Shown in pieces: positions 43,829-52,771 of a DNA stretch of 64,000 nucleotides. Each line of letters opens with the position of its first letter. The first letter of the stretch is position 1. The position numbers and the translations under genes were made by a program. This stretch comes from Gallionella sp. Its GTDB lineage: Bacteria > Pseudomonadota > Gammaproteobacteria > Burkholderiales > Gallionellaceae. The DNA lies in the NCBI GenBank assembly GCA_028714895.1, contig JAQTLM010000012.1, positions 1-64,000 on the forward strand. The letters run 5' to 3'. The notes beneath the pieces were generated by a model. That model had not been told where the DNA came from, did not search any database, and worked only from the letters and a program-made list of their open reading frames with translations.

Positions 43829-44395
43829 TTAACTAAATAGCTGCTTCATATCTACATCCGCCTTCTCGCTGGCGGAAAATTCCAGCAGCGGTTTTTCGCC
43901 GAAATTGAACATCTTCGCGATGATGCTGGCGGGGAATACCTCGATCTGCACGTTGTTGATGTTCACCGCTTCGTTATATAACTCGCGGCGGTCGGCGATG
44001 CCGTTCTCCAGCGAGGTGATGCGGGTCTGCAACTGCATGAAATTCTCGTTGGCCTTCAGTTCCGGGTAGGCTTCCGCCACTGCGAAAATGTTGCCCAGCC
44101 CCATGCGCAGCATGCCTTCCGCCTGTCCCAGCGCAGGGATGTCCTGACGTTCGCGCGCGGACTGCACCTGCGAACGCGCTTCGATGACTTTTTGCAGCGT
44201 GGCCTGCTCGAACTGCTTGTATTGCTTGCACACCTCGACCAGCTTGGGCAGTTCGTCGTGACGCTGCTTGAGCAGCACGTCGATGTTCGCCCATGCCTTG
44301 GCAACGGCGTGCTTGACGTTCACCAGATAGTTATACAGGCCGATGCCGTAGAACAACAGGACTGCGACGATGCCGAGAAGAATCAATATAGCCAT
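43829..44395 (-). CDS. lemA: LemA family protein
   Basis: 188-residue protein with an N-terminal membrane helix (ILIGIVAVLLFYGIGLYN-like) and a long helical bundle: YNYLVNVKHAVAKAWANIDVLLKQRHDELPKL is diagnostic. It is followed by AYPELKANENFMQLQ, RRELYNEAVNINNVQIEVFP and FGEKPLLEFSA, all typical. It faces outward. The precise job is not established. First gene of an operon with the GIDE/EF-hand gene. Confidence 0.95.
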   Translation of the reverse strand: MAILILLGIVAVLLFYGIGLYNYLVNVKHAVAKAWANIDVLLKQRHDELPKLVEVCKQYKQFEQATLQKVIEARSQVQSARERQDIPALGQAEGMLRMGLGNIFAVAEAYPELKANENFMQLQTRITSLENGIADRRELYNEAVNINNVQIEVFPASIIAKMFNFGEKPLLEFSASEKADVDMKQLFS

Positions 44396-44483
44396 GTTTG
44401 CTCCCTTGGTAAGGTTGTAAATTGTGCTGCTCTATTGTGATGCGAATCCGCATCGTAAAGCAAAACCGGCTCGTGATGATGAC

Positions 44484-45230
44484 CTACATGATTAGCCGGT
44501 TATTCAAACAGGTTTTGGCTTGCGCGAGCCGGGTCAGCGTCGGCAGCAGGTTCAGCCCGGTTTGCTCCTTCAATGCCAGCGCGCTTTCTTTTAATTCGTC
44601 GAATGGAATTTCGATGGGATGGCCTGCTGCGGCCAGTGCCACCGCGTTGCCGCTCTCGCATGAAGGGAACAGCAGCACGCGATCCTCGAACGCCTCTGTG
44701 ATGTGGGTGGAAGTTCTCTTGAAACTGCGGCTGCGTGTCAGCAGGTTCACCGCCATGACCCCGTTATCGCCCAAGCGGGATCGGCAAGCCTGATAGAAGG
44801 GCAATGTCTCCAGCGCTCCCGCACGCGCTTTTTCGTCGAAGCCGTCCACCAGGATCAGGTCGAATTTTTTGTTACTGTTGAGCATGTATTCCGCGCCGTC
44901 GCCAATCACCAGATTGAGACGCTTCGGGTCTTCCGGCAGCTTGAAGAACTGCCGCGCCGCGGCGATCACGGCGGGTTCGATCTCCACCACGGTGAGATGC
45001 GCGAGCGGATAGTGGCGATACATGAACTTGGTCAGCGAAGCCGCACCGAGGCCGATCAGCAGCACCTTCCGGGGCGCGTCGCGCAGCAGCAGGCTCGTCA
45101 TCATCTCGCGCGTATATTCCAGCTCCAGGTTCCACGGCCGCGCGATGCGCATCGCGCCCTGTACCCATTCGGAACTGAAGTGCAGGGTGCGCACGCCGGC
45201 TTCTTCACTGATTTCTATTGGTGTTGCCAT
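44484..45230 (-). CDS. Spermidine-synthase-like methyltransferase-fold protein
   Basis: About 248 residues from the ATG at 45230; a TTG at 45305 would add 25 residues without clear homology. The Rossmann motif KVLLIGLGAASLTKF, the acidic VVEIEPAVIAAA and DLILVDGFDEKA match the spermidine synthase superfamily. No decarboxylase or other polyamine gene adjoins, and the N-terminal beta domain is short, so polyamine synthesis is not assured. Confidence 0.8.
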   Translation of the reverse strand: MATPIEISEEAGVRTLHFSSEWVQGAMRIARPWNLELEYTREMMTSLLLRDAPRKVLLIGLGAASLTKFMYRHYPLAHLTVVEIEPAVIAAARQFFKLPEDPKRLNLVIGDGAEYMLNSNKKFDLILVDGFDEKARAGALETLPFYQACRSRLGDNGVMAVNLLTRSRSFKRTSTHITEAFEDRVLLFPSCESGNAVALAAAGHPIEIPFDELKESALALKEQTGLNLLPTLTRLAQAKTCLNNRLIM

Positions 45231-45331
45231 GAGTTTTGATAGCCATTCCGGTGCAAGCGGGAATTTAGGACTGAATGAAAGTGTAGGCTGGATTATCGCA
45301 GACAACTTTGATAATGCCGAACTTCAGCGCG

Positions 45332-45432
45332 CAGCAAGTAGCCCGTATGGAACGAAGTGGAATGCGGGAAGCGATGCGGCGGCCATCGGTTTCTTCCCCG
45401 CATTGCGCTGCGCTTCATGCGGGCTACGAGGC
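45332..45432. repeat. REP family B, copy 1
   Basis: AGTAGCCCGTATGGAACGAA ... TTCATGCGGGCTACGAGG: two complementary arms (about 35 bases each) around a GGCGGCCATCGGTTTCTTC centre. The same unit is at 46314-46411, 46864-46972 and 47551-47642 and flanks RAYT 2. Confidence 0.85.
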
Positions 45433-45479
45433 TACTACGAGACTTTGATCATACCGAGCCTCAGGGATGATGCCGAGAT

Positions 45480-45749
45480 TCAGTGCGCAGATTTTTTGGC
45501 ACGGGTTAGAGTGGTTTCTACCTGCACCATAAATTCCGAAACCGACACGCCTAGAACGGGTGCCAGCTTGAATAGGGTTTTGATGCTCGCACTGTTGCGG
45601 CCAAGCTCCAGCAGGGAAATGTAATTGCGCTCCAAGCCGGATTCATGCGCGAGAACCTCTTGCGACAGCTCACGCTGTTTGCGCAATTCTCGCAGCACTA
45701 TTCCAAATGCAACTTCTGGTTCCACTACCTCTCCCCGTTTGCGGGGCAA
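45480..45749 (-). CDS. XRE-family DNA-binding regulator
   Basis: 89-residue protein with a Cro/CI helix-turn-helix: LRELRKQRELSQEVLAHESGLERNYIS at about 22-48, followed by LELGRNSASIKTLFKLAPVLGVSVSEF. It is a short stand-alone regulator of the type that controls plasmid, phage or restriction genes. No clear target gene adjoins. Confidence 0.88.
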   Translation of the reverse strand: MPRKRGEVVEPEVAFGIVLRELRKQRELSQEVLAHESGLERNYISLLELGRNSASIKTLFKLAPVLGVSVSEFMVQVETTLTRAKKSAH

Positions 45750-45860
45750 GGTACGGCGAAGTTAAGTTTGCGTCTTCACAATATATTGGGCAATATGCGG
45801 CAGCGCGCACACCACTGTGCGCGGGATGCCGATTAACTTACGTCAGGAGGTTACAGCAAC

Positions 45861-46301
45861 ATGAAATGTCCAAAATGCGAATCTGAAAATACACAACGTC
45901 TTGAAGTAGCTTTCCACAGCGGCACACAGAATATCTCCACGACTAGTAATTCGGCTGGAGTTGGTATCGGCAGCGGTGGCAGAATCGGCTTCGGTGGCGG
46001 TGTCACGAAAACATCTGGTCAATCACAATCAGTCTTGGCTGCTGCCTGCACTCCTCCAGCGAAGAAACCCTACAAGTGGCCTGCTATTGTTGCCTTTTTC
46101 GGCCTTCTCATGGGGTTGTCTGGGTTTAAGGATATGAGTACGATTTTAGCGGGGCTGCCGCTTCTAGGTATCGGTGCATTCAGCGGGTATGTTCTTTATT
46201 TCAGATTTCAATTCAACTCCAAGGAATGGCCGAAGGTTTATCAGTATTGGGTTGAATCGTGGATTTGCCACAAGTGCGGTGGCATTTATCACCAGGCGTA
46301 A
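45861..46301 (+). CDS. Zinc-ribbon membrane protein of unknown function
   Basis: 146 residues after a strong CAGGAGG site. The N-terminus has a CPKC pair (MKCPKCESEN) and the C-terminus a second pair (CHKCGGIYH), which could together bind zinc. Between them lie a Gly/Ser-rich stretch (VGIGSGGRIGFGGG) and two membrane helices (about 75-110). Such ribbon-helix-ribbon small proteins are common hypotheticals. A GCGCAC/GTGCGC hairpin lies upstream at about 45805-45825. Confidence 0.75.
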   Translation: MKCPKCESENTQRLEVAFHSGTQNISTTSNSAGVGIGSGGRIGFGGGVTKTSGQSQSVLAAACTPPAKKPYKWPAIVAFFGLLMGLSGFKDMSTILAGLPLLGIGAFSGYVLYFRFQFNSKEWPKVYQYWVESWICHKCGGIYHQA

Positions 46302-46313
46302 ATGGCAAGTAGC

Positions 46314-46411
46314 AAGTAGCCCGCATGGAACGAAGTGGAATGCGGGACGCAATGTGGCGGTTATCGGCTTATTCCCCGCATTGCGCTGCGCTTCATGCGG
46401 GCTACGAGGCT
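46314..46411. repeat. REP family B, copy 2
   Basis: GTAGCCCGCATGGAACGAAG ... GCTTCATGCGGGCTACGAGG, nearly identical to copies 1, 3 and 4. Confidence 0.9.
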
Positions 46412-46466
46412 TTTTTGTGATTGAGATGCTGTGGAGTTATTTTTTAATTTAAAAGGGACGGTAAAA

Positions 46467-46859
46467 ATGAAAAAGTATTTGGTGGGTTTGCTATTGGTTG
46501 TTTTGGCATTGGGTTTGCAAGGATGCGCCAGCCAAAAAGAATTAATTGGGATGGGGCAGCCGAAAAACTTTACGGTTGAAGGCCAGGGAAATTGGAAGCA
46601 GGTGTTCCGTGATGCGGTAACGAAGGTTGGCGGCGTAGTGGTCGAGAATAGTGCCGACCATTTGAATGCTGAGGTTAAAAATCATCGAGTGAAAGTTGCT
46701 ATTCGTGTAATGCAGCCCGGTATTTATGATGTGTCTGGCTTAATGTCGGCATATGATTTGAAAGCGTTTTATTCGTTATCAGATGATGCGCATGATGCCG
46801 CAAAGGAAATTGCGACATATATGGGTGAGCGTGGGTTTGTTGTAAAAGAAGGAAAGTAG
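46467..46859 (+). CDS. Small predicted lipoprotein (130 aa)
   Basis: The ATG at 46467 opens a signal peptide ending in the lipobox LQGC (Cys at about 20). The mature part (about 110 residues) has no Cys and reads as a small alpha/beta domain (VFRDAVTKVGGVVVENSADHLNAEVK ... YDVSGLMSAYDLKAFY). AT-rich compared with neighbours and set between two REP copies, which suggests acquisition or low constraint. Function unknown. Confidence 0.75.
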   Translation: MKKYLVGLLLVVLALGLQGCASQKELIGMGQPKNFTVEGQGNWKQVFRDAVTKVGGVVVENSADHLNAEVKNHRVKVAIRVMQPGIYDVSGLMSAYDLKAFYSLSDDAHDAAKEIATYMGERGFVVKEGK

Positions 46860-46863
46860 ATTA

Positions 46864-46972
46864 GCAAGTAGCCCGCATGGAACGAAGTGGAATGCGGGAA
46901 GCTATGTGGCGGTTATCGGCTTATTCCCCGCATTGCGCTGCGCTTCATGCGGGCTACGAGGCTACGAGGCTT
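46864..46972. repeat. REP family B, copy 3 (3' of RAYT 2)
   Basis: Same inverted-arm unit, ending GGGCTACGAGGCTACGAGGC with a short duplication of the GCTACGAG end. It abuts the 3' end of the RAYT gene. Confidence 0.9.
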
Positions 46973-46976
46973 ATGG

Positions 46977-47522
46977 TTATTTGGAGGACTCCGGTTCGCC
47001 GTATTTTTCGTTCATGGCTTCGCTCATTTCCCCCGCCCAATCTTCTGGTAACATGCCTTTGCGCACGTAACGATGAAACGATGAATGTGGCCATGCCGAC
47101 ACGCGCGACACGAGGCCGTGCTTGTCCGGGTTGTAGTGAATGTAATCCACGTGCCGCGCCAAGTCGTTGTCATCGCGCAGAGTGTGTTCCCAAAATCGCC
47201 GTTGCCACAGGTTGTATTCGCCTTTGGCGTTGCGCGTCAAATTTGATCCAGCGTGGATCAGGTCGCGGGTAAATCCTGACTTGATTGCGCGCCAGCGCCC
47301 GGCATAATCGGCATCATCAGATGGTAGTGTCCAGATGGTATGCAGGTGCTCTGGTAATACCACCATCGCCACGATTTCAAAAGGATGTGTGGCCATCACG
47401 CGTTGAAACGCCGCACGCAGAAATTCAATGTTTTCGGTAAGCGCGTGAGATTGCCGGTCAGCCAACGTTACGGTAAAGAAATATGTTCCACCGGGCAGTT
47501 GGTTACGGCGGTAATGCACCAC
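46977..47522 (-). CDS. REP-associated tyrosine transposase (RAYT) 2
   Basis: 181-residue Y1-type transposase. The GTG at 47522 has GGAGG six bases upstream; residues encoded further upstream come from the REP element. Motifs are YRRNQLPGGTYFFTVTL, VVLPEHLHTIWTLP (His-Leu-His metal/active-site pair) and the catalytic Tyr region LARHVDYIHYNPDKHGLV, with WPHSSFHRYV at the end. Flanked on both sides by family B palindromes, as expected for this domesticated element. Intact, so it may still act on the REP copies. Confidence 0.93.
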   Translation of the reverse strand: MVHYRRNQLPGGTYFFTVTLADRQSHALTENIEFLRAAFQRVMATHPFEIVAMVVLPEHLHTIWTLPSDDADYAGRWRAIKSGFTRDLIHAGSNLTRNAKGEYNLWQRRFWEHTLRDDNDLARHVDYIHYNPDKHGLVSRVSAWPHSSFHRYVRKGMLPEDWAGEMSEAMNEKYGEPESSK

Positions 47523-47550
47523 GGCTTGCCTCCATCGGTTTAAATGTGTA

Positions 47551-47642
47551 ACCCGGATGCAACGAAGTGGAATCCGGGAAGCAATGAGGCCGCTATCGGT
47601 TTTGTCCCGCATTCCGCTGCGCTTCATGCGGGCTACAGGCTA
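47551..47642. repeat. REP family B, copy 4 (5' of RAYT 2)
   Basis: GTAACCCGGATGCAACGAAG ... CTTCATGCGGGCTACAGGCT. More diverged left arm than the other copies. It ends at the stop codon of nnrD. Confidence 0.85.
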
Positions 47643-48509
47643 CGATTTGGATGTCCATTGGTTTAACAGCCAGCGCGCCCACTCGGTCACTTCCGTCGCG
47701 GTCATGCCGATGGTGGCTTTTTGTTCAGCAAGCGCGTCGCCCGCCGCGCCGTGCAGATGCACCGCCAGCAGCAGCGCATCGTCCGCCGTCATTCCTTGCG
47801 CGATGAAGGCGGCGATTATGCCGGTCAGCACGTCGCCCATACCCGCGCTGCTCATGCCGGGGTTGCCGGTCTGGTTGATGAACAGCCTGCCGTCGCGCGT
47901 GGCGCACAGGCTGTCCGCGCCTTTCAGCACCATGCTGCAACCGAACTTCTGCGCCAGTTGACGCACTGCCGCGACGCGATCCGCCTGCACCTCGCCGATC
48001 TCGCAGGCCAGCAGGCGCGCGGCTTCGCCGGGGTGCGGTGTGAGCACCGTTGCGGCTTTGCGCGAAAGCAGCAGGGCGCACAGGTCGGGGCGCAGCGCGA
48101 GGATATTCAGCGCATCGGCATCCAGCACCAGCGCGGCATTGCTGTTCAACGCGTCATGCAGCAGTCCCTGCGCGGCCATGTCGCGCCCCAGCCCGCAGCC
48201 GACCGCGAACACGTCCACGCCGGGCAGGTGCAGTGCGTCGGCGGCAGAGTGCAGCATCAGCTCCGGCTGCAGCAGGTCGATGCCCGGCGCGTTGTCCGCC
48301 AGCAGCCCGACATGCACGCAACCCGCACCCAGCTTGAGCGCGGCGCGTGCCGCCAGCAGCGGCGCGCCGGTCATGCCGGATGCGCCGCCGATTACCGCGA
48401 CGCTGCCGAACATGCCCTTGTGGCTGTCGCGCGGGCGTTTCGGGAAATTCGCGATGACCCGGTCTTGAACAATGGGTTCGGGCGTGAGGGCGGGGATGCG
48501 TTTGCTCAT
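47640..48509 (-). CDS. nnrD: ADP-dependent NAD(P)H-hydrate dehydratase
   Basis: Repairs hydrated NAD(P)H in the cytosol. 289 residues, ribokinase-like fold. Motifs are GSVAVIGGASGMTGAPLLAARAAL, VLTPHPGEAARLL, and the active-site GNPGMSSAGMGDVLTG. The epimerase half (NnrE) is absent, so this is the stand-alone dehydratase. Divergent from purL. Its last codons border a REP copy. Confidence 0.94.
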   Translation of the reverse strand: MSKRIPALTPEPIVQDRVIANFPKRPRDSHKGMFGSVAVIGGASGMTGAPLLAARAALKLGAGCVHVGLLADNAPGIDLLQPELMLHSAADALHLPGVDVFAVGCGLGRDMAAQGLLHDALNSNAALVLDADALNILALRPDLCALLLSRKAATVLTPHPGEAARLLACEIGEVQADRVAAVRQLAQKFGCSMVLKGADSLCATRDGRLFINQTGNPGMSSAGMGDVLTGIIAAFIAQGMTADDALLLAVHLHGAAGDALAEQKATIGMTATEVTEWARWLLNQWTSKS

Positions 48510-48539
48510 TTCCGGTCAAGTGCTATGTGGGGGTCATAG

Positions 48540-48545
48540 TATAAT
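48540..48545 (+). promoter_or_regulatory. Candidate -10 element of purL
   Basis: TATAAT lies 33 bases before the purL start in the nnrD-purL divergent gap. No good -35 is seen, so it is only a candidate. Confidence 0.35.
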
Positions 48546-48577
48546 CGCGCCCCCGATTTCATCCTACGGTCATCACC

Positions 48578-51500
48578 ATGTTTCGAGTCTCCGTCGGCAC
48601 CCCTGCCTTATCCGCCTTCCGCCTGGAAAAACTGCGCGCCGCGCTGAACGATGCCGCGCCCGGCGTCACCATCGCGGATACGCGCCACTGGTATTTCAGC
48701 GCGCTCAAAGGCAAGACGCTGAGCCAGGCGCAAGCCAGCCTGTTGGACAAAGTGTTGGGGTTGGACAAGGTGCTGGGCAAGGCTGCCGGCGAGCCCGCGA
48801 GTGTATTTTTACGGATACTGGTGGTGCCGCGCCTCGGTACCATCTCGCCGTGGTCTACCAAGGCCACCGACATCGCGCAGCATTGCGGGCTGTCCGAAGT
48901 GACGCGCATCGAGCGCGGCGTGGTGTATTACCTTTCGACCGGGAGCGGCAAGCCGTTGAGCAAGGCCGAACGGGCGGCGGTGCTGCCGCTGCTGCACGAC
49001 CGCATGACCGAGACCGTGTTGGATGGTATCGACGGTGCGGCTGAAAAGATCTTCCAGCACGGCAAGCCGCAACCGCTTGCCACGGTGAATATCCTGAAGG
49101 GCGGCAGCAAGGCTCTGGAGAAAGCCAACCGGGAAATGGGGCTGGCGCTGTCGGCGGACGAGATCGACTACCTGGTCGAAAATTTCCAGAAGCTCAAGCG
49201 CAACCCGACCGATGTCGAGCTGATGATGTTCGCGCAGGCGAACTCGGAACATTGCCGCCACAAGATTTTCAACGCCGACTGGGTGATCGACGGCGAGGTG
49301 CAGGACATGTCGCTGTTCGGCATGATCCGCAATACCCACAAGGTCAGCCCGCAGGGGACGGTGGTCGCCTATTCCGACAACTCCTCGGTGATCGAGGGCG
49401 CGCGCGTCGAGCGCTTCTACCCGCGCGCCGACGGCGGCTATGCGTCCAGCGAGGAGTTGACCCATATCCTGATGAAGGTCGAGACGCACAACCATCCCAC
49501 CGCCATCGCGCCGTTCGCCGGCGCGGCGACCGGCAGCGGCGGCGAGATCCGCGACGAGGGCGCGACCGGCAGCGGCTCCAAACCCAAGGCCGGCCTGACG
49601 GGGTTCTCGGTATCCAATTTGAATATTCCCGGCTTCGTGCAGCCGTGGGAACAATACAGCCATTCTCCCGTAGGGGCGGGTTTGAAACCCGCCCTCGAGG
49701 CAGGTTTGAAACCTGCCCCTACAATCGTGGCGGAAGGAAATGTATCAACGCAATACGGCAAACCCTCCCGTATCGTCACCGCGCTGCAAATCATGCTGGA
49801 CGGCCCGATCGGCGCGGCGGCGTTCAACAACGAATTCGGCCGCCCGAACCTGACGGGTTATTTCCGCACCTTCGAGGAGCAGGTCAGCGGCGAGATGCGC
49901 GGCTATCACAAGCCGATCATGCTGGCGGGCGGGGTCGGCAACATCGCGGCGATCCACACGCACAAGCACGACCTGCCGGTCGGAGCACTGGTCGTGCATC
50001 TCGGCGGCCCCGGCATGCTGATCGGCCTGGGCGGCGGCGCGGCCTCCAGCATGGACACCGGCAGCAACGCCGAAAACCTCGACTTCGATTCGGTGCAGCG
50101 CGGCAATCCCGAGATGCAGCGCCGCGCACAGGAAGTGATCGACCGTTGCTGGCAACTGGGCGAGAACAATCCGATCCTGTCGATTCACGACGTCGGCGCG
50201 GGCGGCATGTCCAATGCGCTGCCGGAGCTGGTACACGGCGGCGGGCGCGGCGCGAATTTCGAGCTGCGCAAGATCCCGCTGGACGAGACCGGCATGTCGC
50301 CGAAACAGATCTGGTGCAACGAATCGCAGGAGCGCTACGTGCTGGCGATCGCGCCGGAACGCCTGGACGAGTTCCACGCGTTCTGCGAGCGCGAGCGCTG
50401 CCCGTTCGCGGTGGTCGGGGTCACGGCCGAGGACGATCAACTCATCGTGCACGACACCGAGTTCGACAACGATCCGGTGAACATGCCGCTGTCGGTGCTG
50501 CTCGGCAAGCCGCCGAAGATGACGCGCAATGTGGTGCGCGAAACCGCGCGCCTGACTTCCTTCGACAGCAGCGGGCTGGACCTGCGCGAGGCGATCGAGC
50601 GCGTGCTGCGCTTGCCGTCCGTGGCGAACAAGACTTTCCTGATCAGCATCGGCGACCGCACCGTGGGCGGCATGACCGCGCGCGACCAGATGGTCGGCCC
50701 GTGGCAGGTGCCGGTGGCGGATGTGGCGGTCACCTTGATGGGCTTCAATACCCATCGCGGCGAGGCGTTCGCGCTCGGCGAGCGCACCCCGCTGGCGCTG
50801 GTGAACGCACCGGCTTCGGGGCGCATGGCGGTGGGCGAGGCGCTCACCAACATCGCGGCGGCGCGCATCGACAAGATCGGCGACATCAAGCTGTCGGCGA
50901 ACTGGATGGCGGCAGCCGGCCATCACGGCGAGGATGCCGCGCTGTTCAACACGGTGCGCGCGGTGGGTATGGAACTGTGCCCGCAGCTCGGCATCGGCAT
51001 CCCGGTCGGCAAGGATTCCATGTCGATGAAGACGGTCTGGCAGGAAGACGGTGAAACAAAATCCGTCACCGCGCCGCTGTCGCTGATCGTGACCGCGTTC
51101 GCGCCCTGCGCCGATGCGCGCCACACGCTCACGCCGCAACTGGCTGCCGACCTCGATACCTGCCTGTTGCTGATCGATCTGGGGCAGGGTAAGAACCGCA
51201 TGGGCGGCTCGGCGCTGGCGCAGGTGTACAAGCAGGTCGGCGATGTCGCGCCGGACGTGGACGATGCGCAAATTCTAAAATCGTTTTTTGAGTTGATGCA
51301 GCACCTGAATGCCGATGGCACGCTGCTGAGCTACCACGACCGTTCCGATGGCGGCGCGTTCGTGTCGTTGTGCGAGATGGCCTTTGCCGCGCACATCGGC
51401 CTGGACATCAAGCTCGACGAGCTGCACGGCGACACGCTGCGCGCGCTGTTCAACGAGGAACTCGGCGCGGTGGTGCAAATACGCAACCGCGATGTGCAGC

Positions 51501-52630
51501 ATGTGCTGCAACTTACTCAAGACCTCGGCCTGAAGAGCGTGCAGAAAATCGCGATGCCGAACCAGACCGGCATGATCGAAATTTCACGCGGCAGCGAAAA
51601 ACTGTTCGGCGAGAGCGGCGTGAAGCTGCAACGCATCTGGTCGGAGACGACTTACCAGATGCAGAAGCTGCGCGACAACCCGACCTGCGCGCAGCAGGAA
51701 TTCGACCGTATCCTCGATGCCGCCGACCCCGGACTGCATGTGAAACTGACCTATGATCCGAACGAGAACCCTGCCAATGTTTCTGTAGGTCGGGATTTAT
51801 CCCGACAATCTGCAAATATCGTCGGGATAAATCCCGACCTACGTATCAACGTCAATCGCACTCGCCCCAGGATCGCCATCCTGCGCGAGCAGGGGGTGAA
51901 CGGGCAGGTGGAAATGGCCGCCGCGTTCGACCGTGCCGGCTTCGCCGCGGTGGACGTGCATATGAGCGACATCATCAGCGGCCGCGTCAAGCTGGCCGAC
52001 TTCAAGGGCTTCGCCGCATGCGGCGGATTCTCCTACGGCGACGTGCTCGGCGCAGGCGAAGGCTGGGCGAAATCCATCCTGTTCAACCCGCGCGCGCGCG
52101 ACGAATTCGCGGCGTTCTTCCAGCGCAGCGACACCTTTGCGCTCGGCGTGTGCAATGGCTGCCAGATGATGAGTAACCTGCACGAGATTATCCCCGGCGC
52201 GGATAACTGGGCGCACTTCGCGCGCAACCAGTCCGAGCAGTTCGAGGCGCGCTTCGCGATGGTCGAGGTGCAGCCGTCGCCGTCGATTTTCTTCAGCGGC
52301 ATGGCGGGCAGCCGCATGCCGATCGTGGTGTCGCACGGCGAAGGTTATGCCGATTTCGGCAGTGCCGCAAAACTGAAGGCCGCGCAGGATGTCGTCACGC
52401 TGCGCTATGTGGATCATCGCGGCAATGCCACCGAGACCTATCCGCTCAACCCGAACGGTTCGCCGCAAGGCATCACCGGTTTGACCACGCCGGACGGGCG
52501 TTTTTCGATCATGATGCCGCACCCCGAACGCGTGTTCCGCGCCGTGCAGAACTCCTGGTATCCGCGCGAGTGGCAGGAGAACGGCGCATGGCTGCGCATG
52601 TTCCAGAATGCAAGGAAGTGGGTGGGATAA
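48578..52630 (+). CDS. purL: Phosphoribosylformylglycinamidine synthase
   Basis: Large single-chain FGAM synthase of purine biosynthesis: FGAR plus glutamine and ATP give FGAM. 1350 residues. The N-terminal PurS-like domain, linker and two synthetase halves are seen ([56 protein letters not shown]), and a C-terminal glutamine amidotransferase domain with [10 protein letters not shown] (nucleophile Cys) and PHPERVFRA. It is longer than typical (about 1300) because of two in-frame palindrome insertions, at residues about 364-382 and 1069-1089. The second is in the linker before the amidotransferase domain. No sign of frame disruption. Confidence 0.97.
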   Translation: MFRVSVGTPALSAFRLEKLRAALNDAAPGVTIADTRHWYFSALKGKTLSQAQASLLDKVLGLDKVLGKAAGEPASVFLRILVVPRLGTISPWSTKATDIAQHCGLSEVTRIERGVVYYLSTGSGKPLSKAERAAVLPLLHDRMTETVLDGIDGAAEKIFQHGKPQPLATVNILKGGSKALEKANREMGLALSADEIDYLVENFQKLKRNPTDVELMMFAQANSEHCRHKIFNADWVIDGEVQDMSLFGMIRNTHKVSPQGTVVAYSDNSSVIEGARVERFYPRADGGYASSEELTHILMKVETHNHPTAIAPFAGAATGSGGEIRDEGATGSGSKPKAGLTGFSVSNLNIPGFVQPWEQYSHSPVGAGLKPALEAGLKPAPTIVAEGNVSTQYGKPSRIVTALQIMLDGPIGAAAFNNEFGRPNLTGYFRTFEEQVSGEMRGYHKPIMLAGGVGNIAAIHTHKHDLPVGALVVHLGGPGMLIGLGGGAASSMDTGSNAENLDFDSVQRGNPEMQRRAQEVIDRCWQLGENNPILSIHDVGAGGMSNALPELVHGGGRGANFELRKIPLDETGMSPKQIWCNESQERYVLAIAPERLDEFHAFCERERCPFAVVGVTAEDDQLIVHDTEFDNDPVNMPLSVLLGKPPKMTRNVVRETARLTSFDSSGLDLREAIERVLRLPSVANKTFLISIGDRTVGGMTARDQMVGPWQVPVADVAVTLMGFNTHRGEAFALGERTPLALVNAPASGRMAVGEALTNIAAARIDKIGDIKLSANWMAAAGHHGEDAALFNTVRAVGMELCPQLGIGIPVGKDSMSMKTVWQEDGETKSVTAPLSLIVTAFAPCADARHTLTPQLAADLDTCLLLIDLGQGKNRMGGSALAQVYKQVGDVAPDVDDAQILKSFFELMQHLNADGTLLSYHDRSDGGAFVSLCEMAFAAHIGLDIKLDELHGDTLRALFNEELGAVVQIRNRDVQHVLQLTQDLGLKSVQKIAMPNQTGMIEISRGSEKLFGESGVKLQRIWSETTYQMQKLRDNPTCAQQEFDRILDAADPGLHVKLTYDPNENPANVSVGRDLSRQSANIVGINPDLRINVNRTRPRIAILREQGVNGQVEMAAAFDRAGFAAVDVHMSDIISGRVKLADFKGFAACGGFSYGDVLGAGEGWAKSILFNPRARDEFAAFFQRSDTFALGVCNGCQMMSNLHEIIPGADNWAHFARNQSEQFEARFAMVEVQPSPSIFFSGMAGSRMPIVVSHGEGYADFGSAAKLKAAQDVVTLRYVDHRGNATETYPLNPNGSPQGITGLTTPDGRFSIMMPHPERVFRAVQNSWYPREWQENGAWLRMFQNARKWVG
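49669..49722. repeat. Palindromic insertion 1 inside purL
   Basis: GTAGGGGCGGGTTTGAAACC ... GGTTTGAAACCTGCCCCTAC, two nested palindromes translated in frame as [18 protein letters not shown]. coli PurL, as I recall it, goes from QPWE to GKPxRIVTAL within a few residues, so this is an insertion. Confidence 0.85.
51785..51843. repeat. Palindromic insertion 2 inside purL
   Basis: GTAGGTCGGGATTTATCCCG ... CGGGATAAATCCCGACCTAC: perfect inverted arms of about 22 bases around a 15-base loop, translated in frame as [20 protein letters not shown] in the linker before the amidotransferase domain. Confidence 0.88.
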
Positions 52631-52689
52631 GTTCGCTAAAAAGGAAATCATCCGTTCGCCCTGATGCTTCGACAAACTCAGCACAGGGC

Positions 52690-52728
52690 ACATCCGTTCG
52701 TGGTGAGGTATCGAACCACAACGGATGT
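52690..52728. repeat. Intergenic inverted repeat after purL
   Basis: CATCCGTT/AACGGATG with GTGGT/ACCAC inner pairing; a TTCGACAAACTCAGCAC stretch precedes it. The same family (GTGGTTCGACAGGCTCACCA) is at about 61026. It may also act as a hairpin between purL and the next gene. Confidence 0.7.
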
Positions 52729-52771
52729 ATCGAAGGGTTAAGACCAACATCAATAACCGGAGAACATTTAT

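Noticed and set aside
49252..51054. 600-codon alternative frame inside purL
   Set aside because: The in-frame purL product has all catalytic motifs. The other frame is rich in Arg/Gly/Ala typical of GC-rich shadow frames.
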